64,000 nt of DNA from Rhizophagus irregularis (GCF_026210795.1 NC_089439.1:248001-312000); one strand, 5' to 3'; shown: positions 26,168-39,165, counted from the stretch's first letter. A program made the numbers and translations. Notes: generated by a model from the letters alone, not told the origin.

Positions 26168-29100
26168 TCATTTTAAAAGATTTTTTATAAAAGGATTAAG
26201 TAATCGGGATGTATAAATAGCTTGAGTATGAGTAGTAAATTGGTTATTTTTAATTGATAAGAGGTTTTCTTTTCTATTTTCTTGTGTTTCATTAAATTGC
26301 TTTTCAATTTCAAAATGTTTTTCTTTCTTACTATGTTGATATGATGCGAATGAATCATAAAATAAGGTAATTAATTCCTCTATTATAATAGAATTTGGTC
26401 TATTTTCTGGATCTAAATCCCAACACCTTTTCATTAAATCAATATAACATTTTGGTGCAATTTTTTCATCTATTTCAGGTCTAATCCCATCACATATATT
26501 TAGTACTAAAACTTCATCATGGGCACAATCAGCAAAAGGTTGTCTTCCGGTTGCTACAAAATACATGATCATACCAAAGCTATATATATCTGCTGCTTGA
26601 GTATAAGGTTTTCCTTTTAATACTTCAGGAGCTACATAAGGCATAACTCCATAAATACTTGTTTCATTGACATCATCAATTTTTCTATATAATCCTATAT
26701 CAGAAATATGTGCCATTTTTTTACTATAACTATTTTTGCTTGCAAATAATATATTTCCTAAATGAAAATCACGATGAACCATTTGTTTTTGATGAATTTC
26801 GCTAAGACCCCCGATAATATTAGTTAATGCTTCTATTACATTAAACCAATTAAAACTTTCATAGTTTTTATCTACATAATTATTGAAATTTCCACTATCT
26901 GCATATTCAAATACCATGATATAATCCTTTGTATTTGAATCTTGAGATATCCCATATAATTTAATAATATAGTAATTCAATATTTGATTTGGATATACTT
27001 TAATCTATAAAATAATATAATATTAAAATGTATAAACTAATTAGTTAAAAACAAATACTTAAATTATAAGGAAATTTGTACCTTATTTATAAACTCATCT
27101 TGAGAATTTTGTGAATTATGTAAACATTTTAGAGCAACTCTTGTATTTGGGTCTCTTCTCCAATAATTACCATTATAATACAATAAACCATCTTTCCATA
27201 TTGCTGAATATACTGTAGAGAAACCACCTTTACCTATTTCTTCAATGTTACTGAACTGATCATATGGTATCCATTCAACTATTACATCAGATTTACTAAT
27301 ATTATGATCAATATTTAATCTCATTTCTTGAATTAAATCATTAATTTTTTGATTTTCATGATTTGTTTGACATGAAATACAGCTTTTATTATCTATTTCA
27401 AATTCATTGTTGTATTTTTTTCCACAGTTTTCACAATAATATTTAGGTTGAAGAACTAAAATAAAATCATTTGTATTTGGATTTTGAGATATTCCATAAC
27501 TCTCATTAATTAAATATACAGTCTGTTAAGATATAACAAAATACTATATTAATAAAGATTAATAATTAAAATAAATTTTTAGAAAATTTCATACCTCATT
27601 CAAAAATACATTAATATCTTGTAAATTATACGAATATTTTAAAAAAACTTTTTTATTTAATTTCCTTTTATATTTTCTGTTTAATAAATTGTAAAATAAT
27701 GGTCCATCTTTCCATATTGCTATAACAAGGCCACTTTTTCCTGTTTCATTAATGTTGATAAACTTATTGTATGGTATCCATTCAAATACTGTACCTCTAT
27801 TATCATTAATTTTTAATTGGCTTTTCTGAATAAATTCATCAATTTTTTCATTTCCACTAGTCCAGTTTGTAAAATTGTTTTTTAATTGATTTATTTGACA
27901 TTGTTTACACCATCCATAACCTACATATTGATTACCACATTTTATACAGTAATTATCAAAGTGTTTATAACTAAAAACCAAAATATGTTCCTTTGTATCC
28001 GGATTTTGAGAAAATCCATAGCAATTATCCGTGTAAGGTTTAATCTACCAAAATACAAAAATAATTAATATATTAATTTTGTCAATCTAAATAAATTTGT
28101 ATAAAATTCTAATACCTCAGTTATAAATTCGTCGGTAATATTATGTGAATTGTGTAGATATTTTAAACAAACTTTTTCACATGGGTTTCTTACCCATCTA
28201 TATTCACGTTCATTATAATATAATGAACCATTCTTCAATATTGCTGTAGTAGAACAACTATCTTCTATTTCCTTAATAATAATAAGCTCATTAAATGGTA
28301 TCCATTCAAACACACTTTCACGTCCATTGTATTTTAATTGCTTTTCTTGAATGAAATTATCAATTATTTTATTTCCACTAGACCAGTTTGTAAAATTATT
28401 TTTAAAATGACATTGGTTACATATCCTACAGTATTTGTTAACATATTTATTACCACAATTTTCACAATAATATTCAACAAATTTCTCACTGAAAACCAAA
28501 ATATAAACATTTGTATTTGGATTTTGAGATATTCCATAATTTAAAGAGTTTTCATTTTCATCTTCATTTTCTAATAATAAATATGATTCGACCTATCAAA
28601 ATACAAAAAGTTTAAAATTATGTTAATATTAAAACTAAATTTATAGAAAATAGAAAATTTAAATACCTTATTTAAAAATTCATATTCATTAATATTCTGT
28701 AAGTCATATAAAAATCTTAATACAACTTTTTCATTTAATTTTCTTGTCCAATCATTTTTATTAATGTCATAATATAATTGACCGTCTTTCCGTATTGCTG
28801 TAACAATAACACTTTTTTCTACTTCATTAATAAAAACTAGCTCATTATATGGAACCCATTCAAATACTGCACCAAGTCCATTGAATTTTAATTGCTTTTC
28901 TTTAATAAAATTATCTATTATTTTATTTCCACTTGTCCAGTTTGTAAAATTATTTTCTATATGTTTTATTTGACATTTACACCATTCATGGTTTTTATCT
29001 TCGTATTTATTACCACATTTTTCACAAAGTGAATAGGGATAATATACATTAAAAACCAAAATATAATCCCTTGTATCTGGATTTTGAGTTATTCCATAAC

Positions 29101-29552
29101 AACATTCCATTAAATATTTTGTTTTACGTAATGAATATGATTCAATCTATCAAAATACGAAAAAATTAATATCGTGTAAATAATTAACTTAAATTCATAG
29201 AAAATCTAAATACCTTATTTATAACGTCAGTAATATCTTGTGAATTATATAAATATCTTAAACAAACTTGTTCACATGGTCTTCTTATCCATCCCTTTTC
29301 ATCTTCAATATAATATAATGAACCATTCTTCAATATTGCTGTAGCCAAACAATTAGCCCCTATGTCTTCAATATCAATAAGCTCACTATATGGTATCCAT
29401 TCAAATACGTTATCATCTCCATCGTATTTTAATTGCTTTTCTTGAATGAAATTATCAATTATTTCATTTCCACTTGTCCAATTTGTAAAATTATTTTTAA
29501 TAATTTCCTTCCCACTGGTAAAATCTATACAATATTTTGTAAGAGATTCCAT
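26168..29552 (-). CDS. K1: kinase with four tandem degenerate N-lobe modules plus one full kinase domain
   Basis: Six exons on the minus strand (29214-29552, 28667-29146, 28116-28592, 27595-28044, 27082-27522, 26168-27004), all joined at phase 0 by GT-AG introns, give 1007 residues from an ATG at 29552. Exons 1-4 each encode a kinase N-lobe look-alike (NWTSGN, then FEWIPY, TAI, and a VCLR/VVLR/VCLK/VFLK strand) without a glycine loop. Exons 2-4 start with a hinge-like peptide (YGITQNPDTRDYILVF) and a Cys ribbon (CEKCG). Exon 5 is the true N-lobe, with GKGGFSTVY at about 679-687 and VALK with Lys 714. Exon 6 is the C-lobe: HRD 806-808, DIG 831-833 in place of DFG, YVAPE and DIYSFGMIMY. It is probably a cytosolic Ser/Thr or TKL-like kinase. 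The pseudo-modules may bind, scaffold or autoregulate; that is inference. The tail is 15 residues shorter than in K2 because of a 2-base deletion. Confidence 0.85.
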
Positions 29553-29700
29553 TGAATATTAAAATTTTTGAACGAAAAAGTCAACTCGATTTAAATGGGC
29601 GTAAAAAAATAGTATAATAAAACTAAATTTGGTTAACAAAAAAAATATGGCGGAATTTGATTAACAAAAAAAGTATAGAATGATTTTTTTTTGCATAATG
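29553..29700 (-). promoter_or_regulatory. Conserved upstream block of K1 (core promoter/5' UTR)
   Basis: The bases directly before the ATG match those before K2 and the decayed K3. Shared pieces on the plus strand include ATTGAATATTAAAATTTTTG, then CGTAAAAAA, AATAAAACTAAATTTGGTTA and AACAAA. On the minus strand this gives a TTTTATTATACTATTTTT segment that could act as an AT-rich core promoter. Similarity continues in patches to about 30170, for example around 29786 (ATTAACGTTAGATTATTTTT). Confidence 0.5.
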
Positions 29701-30599
29701 TTGTGCTACATAAACGCATGATCTTTTATTACATAAATATTTTCTATCACAGTATCATAGTATCACTTCATCGATCATTTCCAATTAACGTTAGATTATT
29801 TTTATTTAAAACGTCAAATCAAACGATCGCATAAAATTTTTAAGTTTTATACATAAAAAAATACATGAAATATTATATTGGAATATTAAGGTACCTGAAA
29901 TTAACAATTTCGCAATTCTTATAAAAGTTTATTCTCAAAAAAGGAAACAGACACTTGATGATAAATAGTTCATTTATCATTTCCTAAAAAAAAATAGGAA
30001 TACCGATCAATTAAAGTCGTTAAAAATTTTCTAAAAATTTAATTTCTACTAAAAAAAAAACCAGTTACGCTAAATTTACCAAAAGAACAACCAGAATTTT
30101 AGCTGTAACGGTAAAAACTAAAAAAGAAAGGAATTTTCTAACGACTCCAACTTTCACTTCTACCAACAAAATGGATTATTGAATCATTTTTTGCTTCTTC
30201 CAATTTCCTTCATCATGTTTATATATAGATTTTTATTTTTTCCTCATTTTTTTTATCTTGACTGATTTTTTATTAGAACTTTTTCTTTTCTTCTTAAGTC
30301 AAATTACTTTAAATTTTGGGTAAAAATTTGTCGATCATTTATTAAATAAAATTTTTTTTTAAAAAAATTTAGTAACGTATTTATTATTTATTAAGAATCA
30401 AAGATTACATAATTATTAAAATACCTAGAAAATTATTAAATTAATCAATAAATTCTCTATAACTAAACATTAACTATCTATAAGTGTTAGAATAAAACTA
30501 TACTAAAAATAATTAACCAGCTCTAAGCATTGATCATTAATAACTATGTATACTTTCGCTGCTATGGCATCATATTATCTTACAAAACTACAAAACTCT

Positions 30600-33500
30600 A
30601 TTTACCATGTACCAATTGTACCATGATTTCTTAACCGACCTATTATCTATGGTATTTTGTATTGCTTTGTCTTTCGTCACTAAATTTCCTACATCAACCT
30701 CCTTTTCATCACCTTCCATCAACATTTTACGTTTTCTTTTATCTATTCTACTAAGTACTAATCCCTTTCTTTTGTTCCATTTCAGCTACTTCTTCGCATC
30801 TTTTCTTCCAAATTTTAATTTTCAGCTGGTCATAGTAACAATATAACTACAAATCAAAAATCATCATCTTTGTTTCTTTACTTTTCAATATATCATTAAA
30901 AGCGTTATTGTATATTCCCCTTAACATTTCCCATTCTCTCGTAAATCCCAATAGCACCTGTGAATTTTCGTATAATTGAATAAATGGTATATGTAAAATT
31001 TCTATCTCGTCGAGATCCCCTTTTTCTTGTAATTTTTCTTCGTATTCGAAAATTGAATGCACATTAATTTCTCTTATTGTGATTCGTGAATTCGTTACAT
31101 TCACAGGTCCACACGTGCTCCCAAGCATCGATATCTTTTTCGCACCTAGGGCATATATTACTGTCAATACATTCACCCCTATTTCATATACGGTCAAACC
31201 TTTATATAACGATATATCAGGACATATATGGAAATATCGTTATATCGAAGTTATACCGATATTTATATATCCTCACATATAGTGGGATATATATATACTG
31301 TATATAGGAAAATAAATTTTATCGGTATATCAAGTTTTTAATAATATATCGGTATATCGAATATCGGTATATCGAGGTTAGACTGTAATAAACTATATAT
31401 AGGTAAATCTTTGAGCAAAATTTTGATCTTGTATGATCTTTCTTTCGTATCAGCGTCATTGCATTGAAATTTGCTATAATAATAATTATTATTAATGAAA
31501 TCTAGAGATTTGACCCAATCAAATTCATTCTTGAAATTATAATAAAATAGGTCTTCTATTTTGGCGCAGTTAAAAATCTCGTTCTTCCATATCGCTTCTG
31601 TACGCTTTTTTGCCCAACCTCTAAGATTTCCTACGATTAAATTATTCTTCCAATATAAATTAAAATTATTTACTATTAACGCTTCAACTGCCAAAGATAC
31701 CTCGTAACTGTTCATCGTTATGTTTTTTCTTTCTAAATTAAACTTTCTTGACTCCTTTCTAGTCTTGTCTAAGTATCTTAGCTCACTGTTACTACATATG
31801 CCAATATGATTGTTCATCGTGTTTAACCAATATTCAATAAACATAATTCTATATAATACTCATCATCTAATTTCTTTCAGACTTTTGGTGGGAAGAAATT
31901 TCCAAAAACTCCTGTATCATTGCCAGACTTTTATCATTTACTCCCATATATATTTCGCTATTACTATCTATCAATAACAACACCATGATTATACACTTTA
32001 ATGTTACTCTAAATTCGTTTTCGTTTTCCGCTCGGAACCTTATACTTATTTTTATTTCGTTCTTGTCATCGTCCATGTTTTATCTTATTAATAAATATAA
32101 CAACTCTATTTTCCCTTTATCTTTCATTGAACTTTTTAACTTCATGCAATCTATTATAATAAACATCTTTTTCTTCAAGTTATTTAAATTTTCGTTATCA
32201 ATTAAACTATTTTTTAATATATCAATTAGCCTCGACTATTTTTTCAATCATATCGATTCTTAAATCATATTCTACGTCTCTTTTTTCATGTTGAGTACAT
32301 GTAACCAAGACATCATTTTTTTTCCATATATTTCCTAAAGTTTCGTACGGTTTTACATCTTGTCTTACCGTCATTTTTTTTATGATTCTACTTTCACTAT
32401 TATTCAGATATATTAAGCATTCTTTTTTTGTCATTATTTTCCTTTATTGTTCTCTTTATATTACTAATATTCTTCTCACCCCTTTCGCACTTAACTAGCA
32501 CGGGCGACTCATCCTTGTTCAAATTATTGTCTTTCACTATCAAATGGTAACCAATTCTTTCTTTTTATATTCGCCGAATACTTTACATCATTTTCATTCC
32601 ACGTTATAATTGAAGTTCTTTCGTCTTCATTGAATGCTCTAAAGCTAATATTATCTATTTGTAAATTTTTATTTAAATATTCTTGTTTGATGCCCTTACA
32701 TCCTTCGATTGTCACTTCTTTTTCTATGATTTTAAACCATTCTGGTATTTTTCCTTTAAAATTAGTACCATTTTCTGCACAAATATGTTTCCACTTCATA
32801 ATTCGTTTGATCCACTTCTAACAGCTCCAAAAATAATATTTCCTTACTTCTCAAATTTACACTCTTGATTATATCTTTTTCTGGAAACAGACTTAAACAG
32901 ACTTATTATTCCTATATTACCTCCATTAATTCTGTGCCCAGTATTTCTATCCATTATTTTCATGATTACATATTCTTATATCCTCTGATCTTAATACTTC
33001 GATAGCGTCAGCAATATAATAATTTTTCCCTTTTACTATGTTAACCTCATTATCCCCATACAACTTGCCATCCATGATCTTTCTTGAAGCTGTATCATCT
33101 TGATTCAAATAGTAAACTTAGTTTTTCGTTCCCATTTGCTTGATATATAATGTTCTTGCACAACATTTCTATCTGTAAGTCATGTTTGAGGCCATATAGA
33201 CCTTTTTCGTATAATATAAAATTGGGAGATGATCTTGATATCTGAGCACTGTTCTTAACTAAGCAATTTATTCTGGTCATTAACTGTATACACTCATTTT
33301 TTGTCAACACTATCGCTTGCAATTGGTATTCGATCCTTGGTATAATTACCATATTCCAAGTTATTATTTGTTTATCATTCAATTTTTTCCACGTGAATAT
33401 ATTACATGCTTTGTCTACGATATCTTTTATCTTTTTCTTGTATGTCTTTCTTCTATTATCTTTCCTAAAATATATCCCTAAATACCTATTACCTTCTTTA

Positions 33501-34495
33501 TCATTAACTTTATTTACCTTCATTCCTTCTATTTCCAATTGATCTTTTTCTTATTTATTTTGATTGATCGTATTTATTCACGTTAGCTTTGATGTCATTA
33601 ATTTTAAAGAATTCGTGACAAATCTTTACCATTCTGTCCACGTTTTCTCTATTCTTCCCTATTAAAGTCGTATCATCCATGAACGCTGTCACATTGAAAG
33701 TGATTGATCTTTTTTCACTCGTCCCTTTCACTATATCTATTATTTTTGTAGCTTCTACTTTATATCCTACTTCTTCTTTGATCTCTTTCAACCTTGTCAA
33801 CAGAGTATCATAAAAAATTCTCCACAGTATCGGCGGCTATATTTCCCCTTGCATTGGTCAATTCCATCTTGTACAAAGTATTCATCGGTTGTTGAATTAT
33901 TTACTATTACCCTATTAAATCGGTTAAGACTCACGTCCATTACTATATCGATAAAGATATAACTTAAACATTTTTCTAACATAGTGGTACTAACTGAATC
34001 ATATGCCTTTGAAATATCCATTAATAAAATCCATACTTCTTTATCATATTTGTTCGCATCTTCTATTATTCCTTGTATTATTTTTAATGGTTCGAATGTG
34101 TTCTCATTTCTTAAAGCTGCATAATTGGTCCCTGTGATTATTTTTTCTTTTGTTAAAATTATACTTAATCTATTTGTGAGCACTTTTATCATCAATTTTC
34201 TTGCTGTTTCAATCAATGTAATCGGGCGAGTTGATTTTAAATCCTGATTCCAATCTACACGTTTTTTAATTGGGAACACTCCTTTTTCTATACAATTGTT
34301 TATAATTCCTTAGAGTAAACCTTTTGACAACTCTTTGCTTTATTTCCAAAAGTCATATGGGATACCGCTAATACCTGGTGCCTTGTTATTTTTCGTGTTT
34401 TTGATCGCTTCGTATAATTCTTCTATACTTACTAATTTCATTAAATTGTTATAAATGTTCTCTTTAACATTTTCCAAGGGCTTGTAAAATTATTT
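30600..34495 (-). mobile_element. 5'-truncated, decayed non-LTR retrotransposon (LINE)
   Basis: Minus-strand reverse transcriptase remnants run in order: KAPGISGIPYDFWK near 34390, TRPITLIETARKL near 34220, the motif A region LLMDISKAYDSV near 34000, VQDGIDQ near 33860, and the catalytic FMDD near 33675. Thumb-like sequence (NRYLGIYF, later WNMVIIPRIEYQLQA) follows. Distal remnants include LGSTCGPVNVTNSRITIREI, resembling the Cys/His segment at the end of fungal LINE polyproteins, and a Lys/Glu-rich tail down to about 30600. At least ten frameshifts or stops break it, so it is inactive. Homology starts abruptly near 34495, in line with 5' truncation on insertion. It lies between K1 and K2, and a pogo-like MITE sits inside it. 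Confidence 0.85.
31189..31387. mobile_element. pogo/Tigger-like MITE inserted in the LINE
   Basis: The left end TA-CGGTCAAACCTTTATATA continues ACGATAT. The right end in reverse complement reads TA-CAGTCTAACCTCGATATA, then CCGATAT. TA flanks both ends (31189-31190 and 31386-31387). The CAGTC-AACCTCGATATA end type is known from pogo/Tigger-class transposons. The interior is a run of TATATCGGTATATCGA-like repeats. It interrupts the LINE coding remnant: minus-strand frames on either side read DLPIYSLL and YEIGVNVLTVIYALG. Confidence 0.8.
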
Positions 34496-34826
34496 TTCAG
34501 GTTAAAGGATCATCAAGTATTTTTAAATTCATATTAAAGGACACAACTTAAATTAAAAAAATTTATTAAAAAGTGTAATAAATGAAAATAAGAAATTCTA
34601 ATATTATTTCTAACTTTCTTTAGCATAAAAAATCCCTTATTTATTTTTGTATTATCAAATATATTAGCATTTGATTCTTCTAAGTAAAAAATTTATATTA
34701 GTTTTTTATTAACAAAATGAAGAAAAAAATTAGTGCATCATATCTTGTCAATGCAATGAAGACGCCTCAATCTCCTAATTTTATGAAGTTTTAATGTATG
34801 ACGAAGTTTATTAATTGTACATTAAA

Positions 34827-34904
34827 TTTTGTTTAATTACAAACTGATTTTTATTAAATAAAGTAAGATTCTACATATTACTTATAATCAGTGTTAAACA
34901 AAAA
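34827..34904 (-). promoter_or_regulatory. Conserved 3' hairpin element downstream of K2
   Basis: TTTTGTTTAATTACAAACTG at the left and AATCAGTGTTAAACAAAA at the right form an imperfect hairpin. It is almost the same as the copies at 25806-25881 and 54193-54273, and it sits about 255 bp past the K2 stop. Confidence 0.45.
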
Positions 34905-35158
34905 GCTAGTAATAAATATAAAGATAAAAGTATTTTATAAAAAATAAAGTATAAATAGACTTCCTTAAACCTAGGGAGTATTTTTAAGATTTGGCAGAAG
35001 TTTAATTGAATATTTCTATTATTTATTTATATGAAATTAATACATTCCTTTATCTTAAACTCTTAAGCCATAAAAAATAATCACAAGCTAGAATGTGAAA
35101 TAACAAGAATAAGTTGAAGTAAGTAAATAAATATAAAATATAAAATAAAAAATGTCAC

Positions 35159-38100
35159 TTACTTTGTAAAATCAATAATTTCTACTGTATTGTTATCAAT
35201 ATTATCATATTTTGAAAGACTTTTTGTAAAAGGATTAAGTAATCGAGACGTATAAATGGCTTGCTTATGAGTGGGTAATTGGTTGATTTTAATTGATGAA
35301 AGATTTTCTTTTCTATTATCTTGTGTTTCCTTAAATTGCTCTTCAATTTTATAGTGTTGCTGTTCCTTTTTCTTAAATTTTTGATCTAATGAATTACAAA
35401 ATAATTCAATAATTTCTTTTATTTCAATAGAATTTGGTCTATTGGTTGGACTTGAATCCCAACACCTTTTCATTAAGTCAATATAACATTTTGGTGCAAT
35501 TTTTTCATTTATTTCAGGTCTAATCCCATCACATATACTAAATGCTAAAACTTCATCATGTGCACAATCAGTATAAGGTTGTCTTCCAGTTGCTATAACA
35601 TACATGATCATACCAAAGCTATATATATCTGCTGCTCGAGTATAAGGTTTTCCTCTTAATACTTCAGGAGCCACATAAGGCATAACTCCATAAATACTTG
35701 TTTCATTAATATCATCAATTTTTTTAGATAATCCCAGGTCAGAAATACATGCATTATAATTATTATCAATAAACAATATATTTCCTATATGAAAATCACG
35801 ATGAACCATTTGTTTTTGATGAATTTTACTAAGACCTTCGATAATATTAGTTAATATTTTTAATCCGTTAAACCAATTAAAATTTTCATAATTTTTATTA
35901 AAATAATTATTGAAATTTCCACCTTCTGCATATTCAAGTACCATAATATACTCCTTAGTAGTTGGATATCGGGATATTCCATATATTTTAAGAATATTAT
36001 TTATTTTTTGTCTCGGATATGCTTTAACCTATAAATAATATAATATTAAAAATGTATAAACTAATTAGTTAAAAACAAATGCTTAAATGATAAGGAAATC
36101 ATACCTCATTTATAAATTCATCAAGAAAATTTTGTGAATTATGTAAGCGTTTTAAAGCAACTTTTGTATTTGGTTTTCTTTTCCAACTTGAATATTCATG
36201 TAATAATAAACCATTTTTCCATATTGCTGAATATACTGTAGAGAATCCACCTTTACCTATTTCCTTAATATTATCAAACTGATCATATGGTATCCACTCA
36301 AATATTAGATTAGATTTACTAGAACTATGATCAATACTTAATTTTATTTCTTGAATTAAGTCATTAATTTTTTTATTTTCATGATTTGTTTGACATGATA
36401 CACAGCTTTTATTATCTATTTCAAATTTATTATTGTATTTTTTTCTACAGTTTTCACAATAATATTTAGATTGGAGAACCAAAATAAAATCATTTGTATT
36501 TGGATTTAGAGTTACTCCATAACTTTCCTTAACTAAATATGTAATCTGTTAAAATATATAAAGATATTAATTATATTGATATAATTAATACATAAATAAA
36601 TTACATTTTAGAAATATTTCATACCTCATTTAAAAATGTATTATTATTTAAATACTTTAATAAAACCTTTTCATTTAATTTCCTTCTATATTTCCTGTAT
36701 GAATTACTGTAACATAATGGACCATTCTTCCATATTGCTGCAGTTAAACAATTATCTGCTATTTGTTCAATATCAACAAGTTCATTGTATGGTATCCATT
36801 CAAATACTGTATCATTATGATCACCAATTTTTAATTGGCTTTTCTGAATAAATTCATCAATTTTTTCATTTCCACTAGCCCAGTTTGCAAAATTACTCTT
36901 TAATTGATTTATTTGACATTGTTTACACCAATTACCATATTTATTACCACATTTTATACAGCAATCAGTAAAAAAATTAAAGACCAAAATATAAACTTTT
37001 GTATCTGGATTTTGTGATATTCCAAAGACTAGTTTATTTGCCAAATAGGATTCAACCTATCAAAATATAAAAAAATTTAATACTACATTAATACTTAAAC
37101 TAAATTTATAGAAAATTAAAATACCTTATTCAAAAATTCTTCGTTAATATTCTGTAAATCATATAAAAATCTTAATACAACTTCTTTTGATCTTCTTACC
37201 AATTTCTTTCCATATATACTATATGATAATTGACCTTTCTTCCATATCGCTGCAGTAAATCCATCATCTTTATTTATCTCATTAATTCCAATTAACTCTT
37301 TATATGATATCCATTCAAATATCACATCATGTTGTTTACAAATTTTTAACTGCATTTTTTGAATGAAATCATCAATTTTCTCATTTCCACTTGTCCAGTT
37401 TGCAAAATTACTTTTTAATTGATTTATTTGACATTGTTTGCACCATTTATTATCACTATCTTCGTATTTATTACCACATTTTTCACAATAACAATCACTA
37501 TCACAAACCAAAATATAAACTTTCGTATCCGGATTTTGAGATATTCCAAAGTTAAGTTTATCAGCCTACCAATTTGCAAAAAAAAGTCAATATTAATGAA
37601 TATTAATATTTAACCTAAATTCATAGGAAAATTCTAATACCATATTTAAAAGTGTGTCAGTAATATTATCTTGTGAATTATGTAAATACTTTAAATAAAC
37701 TTTTTTTTCACATGATTTTCTTATCCATTTCTTTTCATACGTATTATATGATAATTGACCTTTCTTCCATATTGCAAAAGTCAAATAATTATCCTCTATT
37801 TCTTTAATTTCAATAAACTCATTATATGGTATCCACTCAAATATCACATCATCATATTTATTAATTTCTGATTGCATTTTTTGGATGAATTCATCAATTT
37901 TTTCATTTCCGCTTGTCCAGTTTGCAAAATTACTTTTTAATTGATCCATTTGGCATTTTTTACACCACTCTTCATTTCCTTCATATTTATTACCACATTT
38001 TTCACAATAATATTCTAAATAATCATCAATGAAAACCAAAATATAAACATTTGTATCTGGATTTTGAGATATTCCATGATTATTTGCAATACGGTTTAAT

Positions 38101-39053
38101 AAATATGGTTTAACCTATTAAAATGCAAAAAATTAGTATTATATTAATATTTAAACTAAATTTATAGAAAAATTACATACCTTATTTGAAAATTCGTCAG
38201 TAATATTCTCTAAATCAAATAAAAATCTTAATACAACTTTTTCATATGAACTTTTAGCCAATTTCTTTTTAAAGTATTTGTCATAACTTGATGGACCATC
38301 CTTCCATATTGCTGTAGTCAAACAATTATCTCCTCTTTCTTCAATATAAATAAATTCACTATATGGTATCCATTCAAATATTCTACCTCCATTGTATTTT
38401 AATTGCTTTTCTTGAATGTAATTATCAATTATTTCATTTCCACTGGTCCAATTTATAAAATTAGCTTTTAAAAAATTTACTCCACATTGTTCGCACCATC
38501 TAAATTTATCACTAGTGTAATTATTACATTTTTCACAATGATCATAATAATTAATATTATAAACTAAAATATAATCTTTTGTATCTGGATTTTGAGATAT
38601 TCCATAACAATTATATGTTAAACTTGTATAAACCTACAAAAATACAAAATAATTAAAACTACATTAATGCTCAACTAAATTAATCAATAATTGAAATTTT
38701 AATACCTTTCTTCTAAAATAGTGTGTACTGCCAGATTCATGTAGGCCACATAAAAATCTTAACACAACATTTTCATGTGATTCTCTTATCCATTTCTTTT
38801 CATCTTTACTATAATATAATGAACCATTCTTCAATATTGCTGTAGTTAAACGATTATCTTCTATTTCTTTAATGTCAATAAGCTCACTATAGGGTATCCA
38901 TCCAAATACTGCGCCATGCCCATTGTATCCTGATTGCTTTTCTTGAATGTAATAATCAACTGCTTCATTCCCGCTAGTCCAATTTATAACATTTCCCTCA
39001 ATAATTTCTTTCCCGATAGTCAAATCTCCACAATCTGCAAAGTCCAATTCCAT
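35159..39053 (-). CDS. K2: kinase with five tandem degenerate N-lobe modules plus one full kinase domain
   Basis: Seven phase-0 exons on the minus strand (38706-39053, 38181-38633, 37641-38114, 37125-37565, 36625-37056, 36105-36545, 35159-36028) give 1152 residues from an ATG at 39053. Exons 1-5 are degenerate N-lobes. The glycine loop is replaced by sequences such as EIEDNYLTFAIW, with VVLR, VYLK or VLLK at the VAIK site. Exons 2-5 begin with a hinge peptide (GISQNPDTKVYILV) and a ribbon (YCEKCGNKYEGNEEWCKKCQ). Exon 6 has the intact GKGGFSTVY (about 813-821) and VALK with Lys 848. Exon 7 carries HRD 939-941, DLG 960-962, APE 983-985 and a Lys/Gln-rich tail. A GTAAGT right at the stop, with a matching acceptor downstream, may allow an alternative last exon changing only a residue or two. 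The active kinase is supported by motifs; the role of the repeated lobes is unknown. Confidence 0.87.
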
Positions 39054-39165
39054 TGAAAATTGAAATTTTTTGGACCAAAAAAAAACTCCTCGATTTAAAG
39101 TGGTCGTAAAAAATAGTACAATAAAACTAAATTTGGTTAACAAAGAAAATATGACGTAATGAATG
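39054..39165 (-). promoter_or_regulatory. Conserved upstream block of K2
   Basis: It matches the block upstream of K1 and K3: CATTGAAAATTGAAATTTTT, then CGATTTAAAG, CGTAAAAAATAGTACAATAA and AACTAAATTTGGTTAACAAA. The ATATGACGTAATGA that follows is shared with K3. Two further copies of an AAACGTTAGATT word lie at about 39220 and 39326. Confidence 0.5.
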
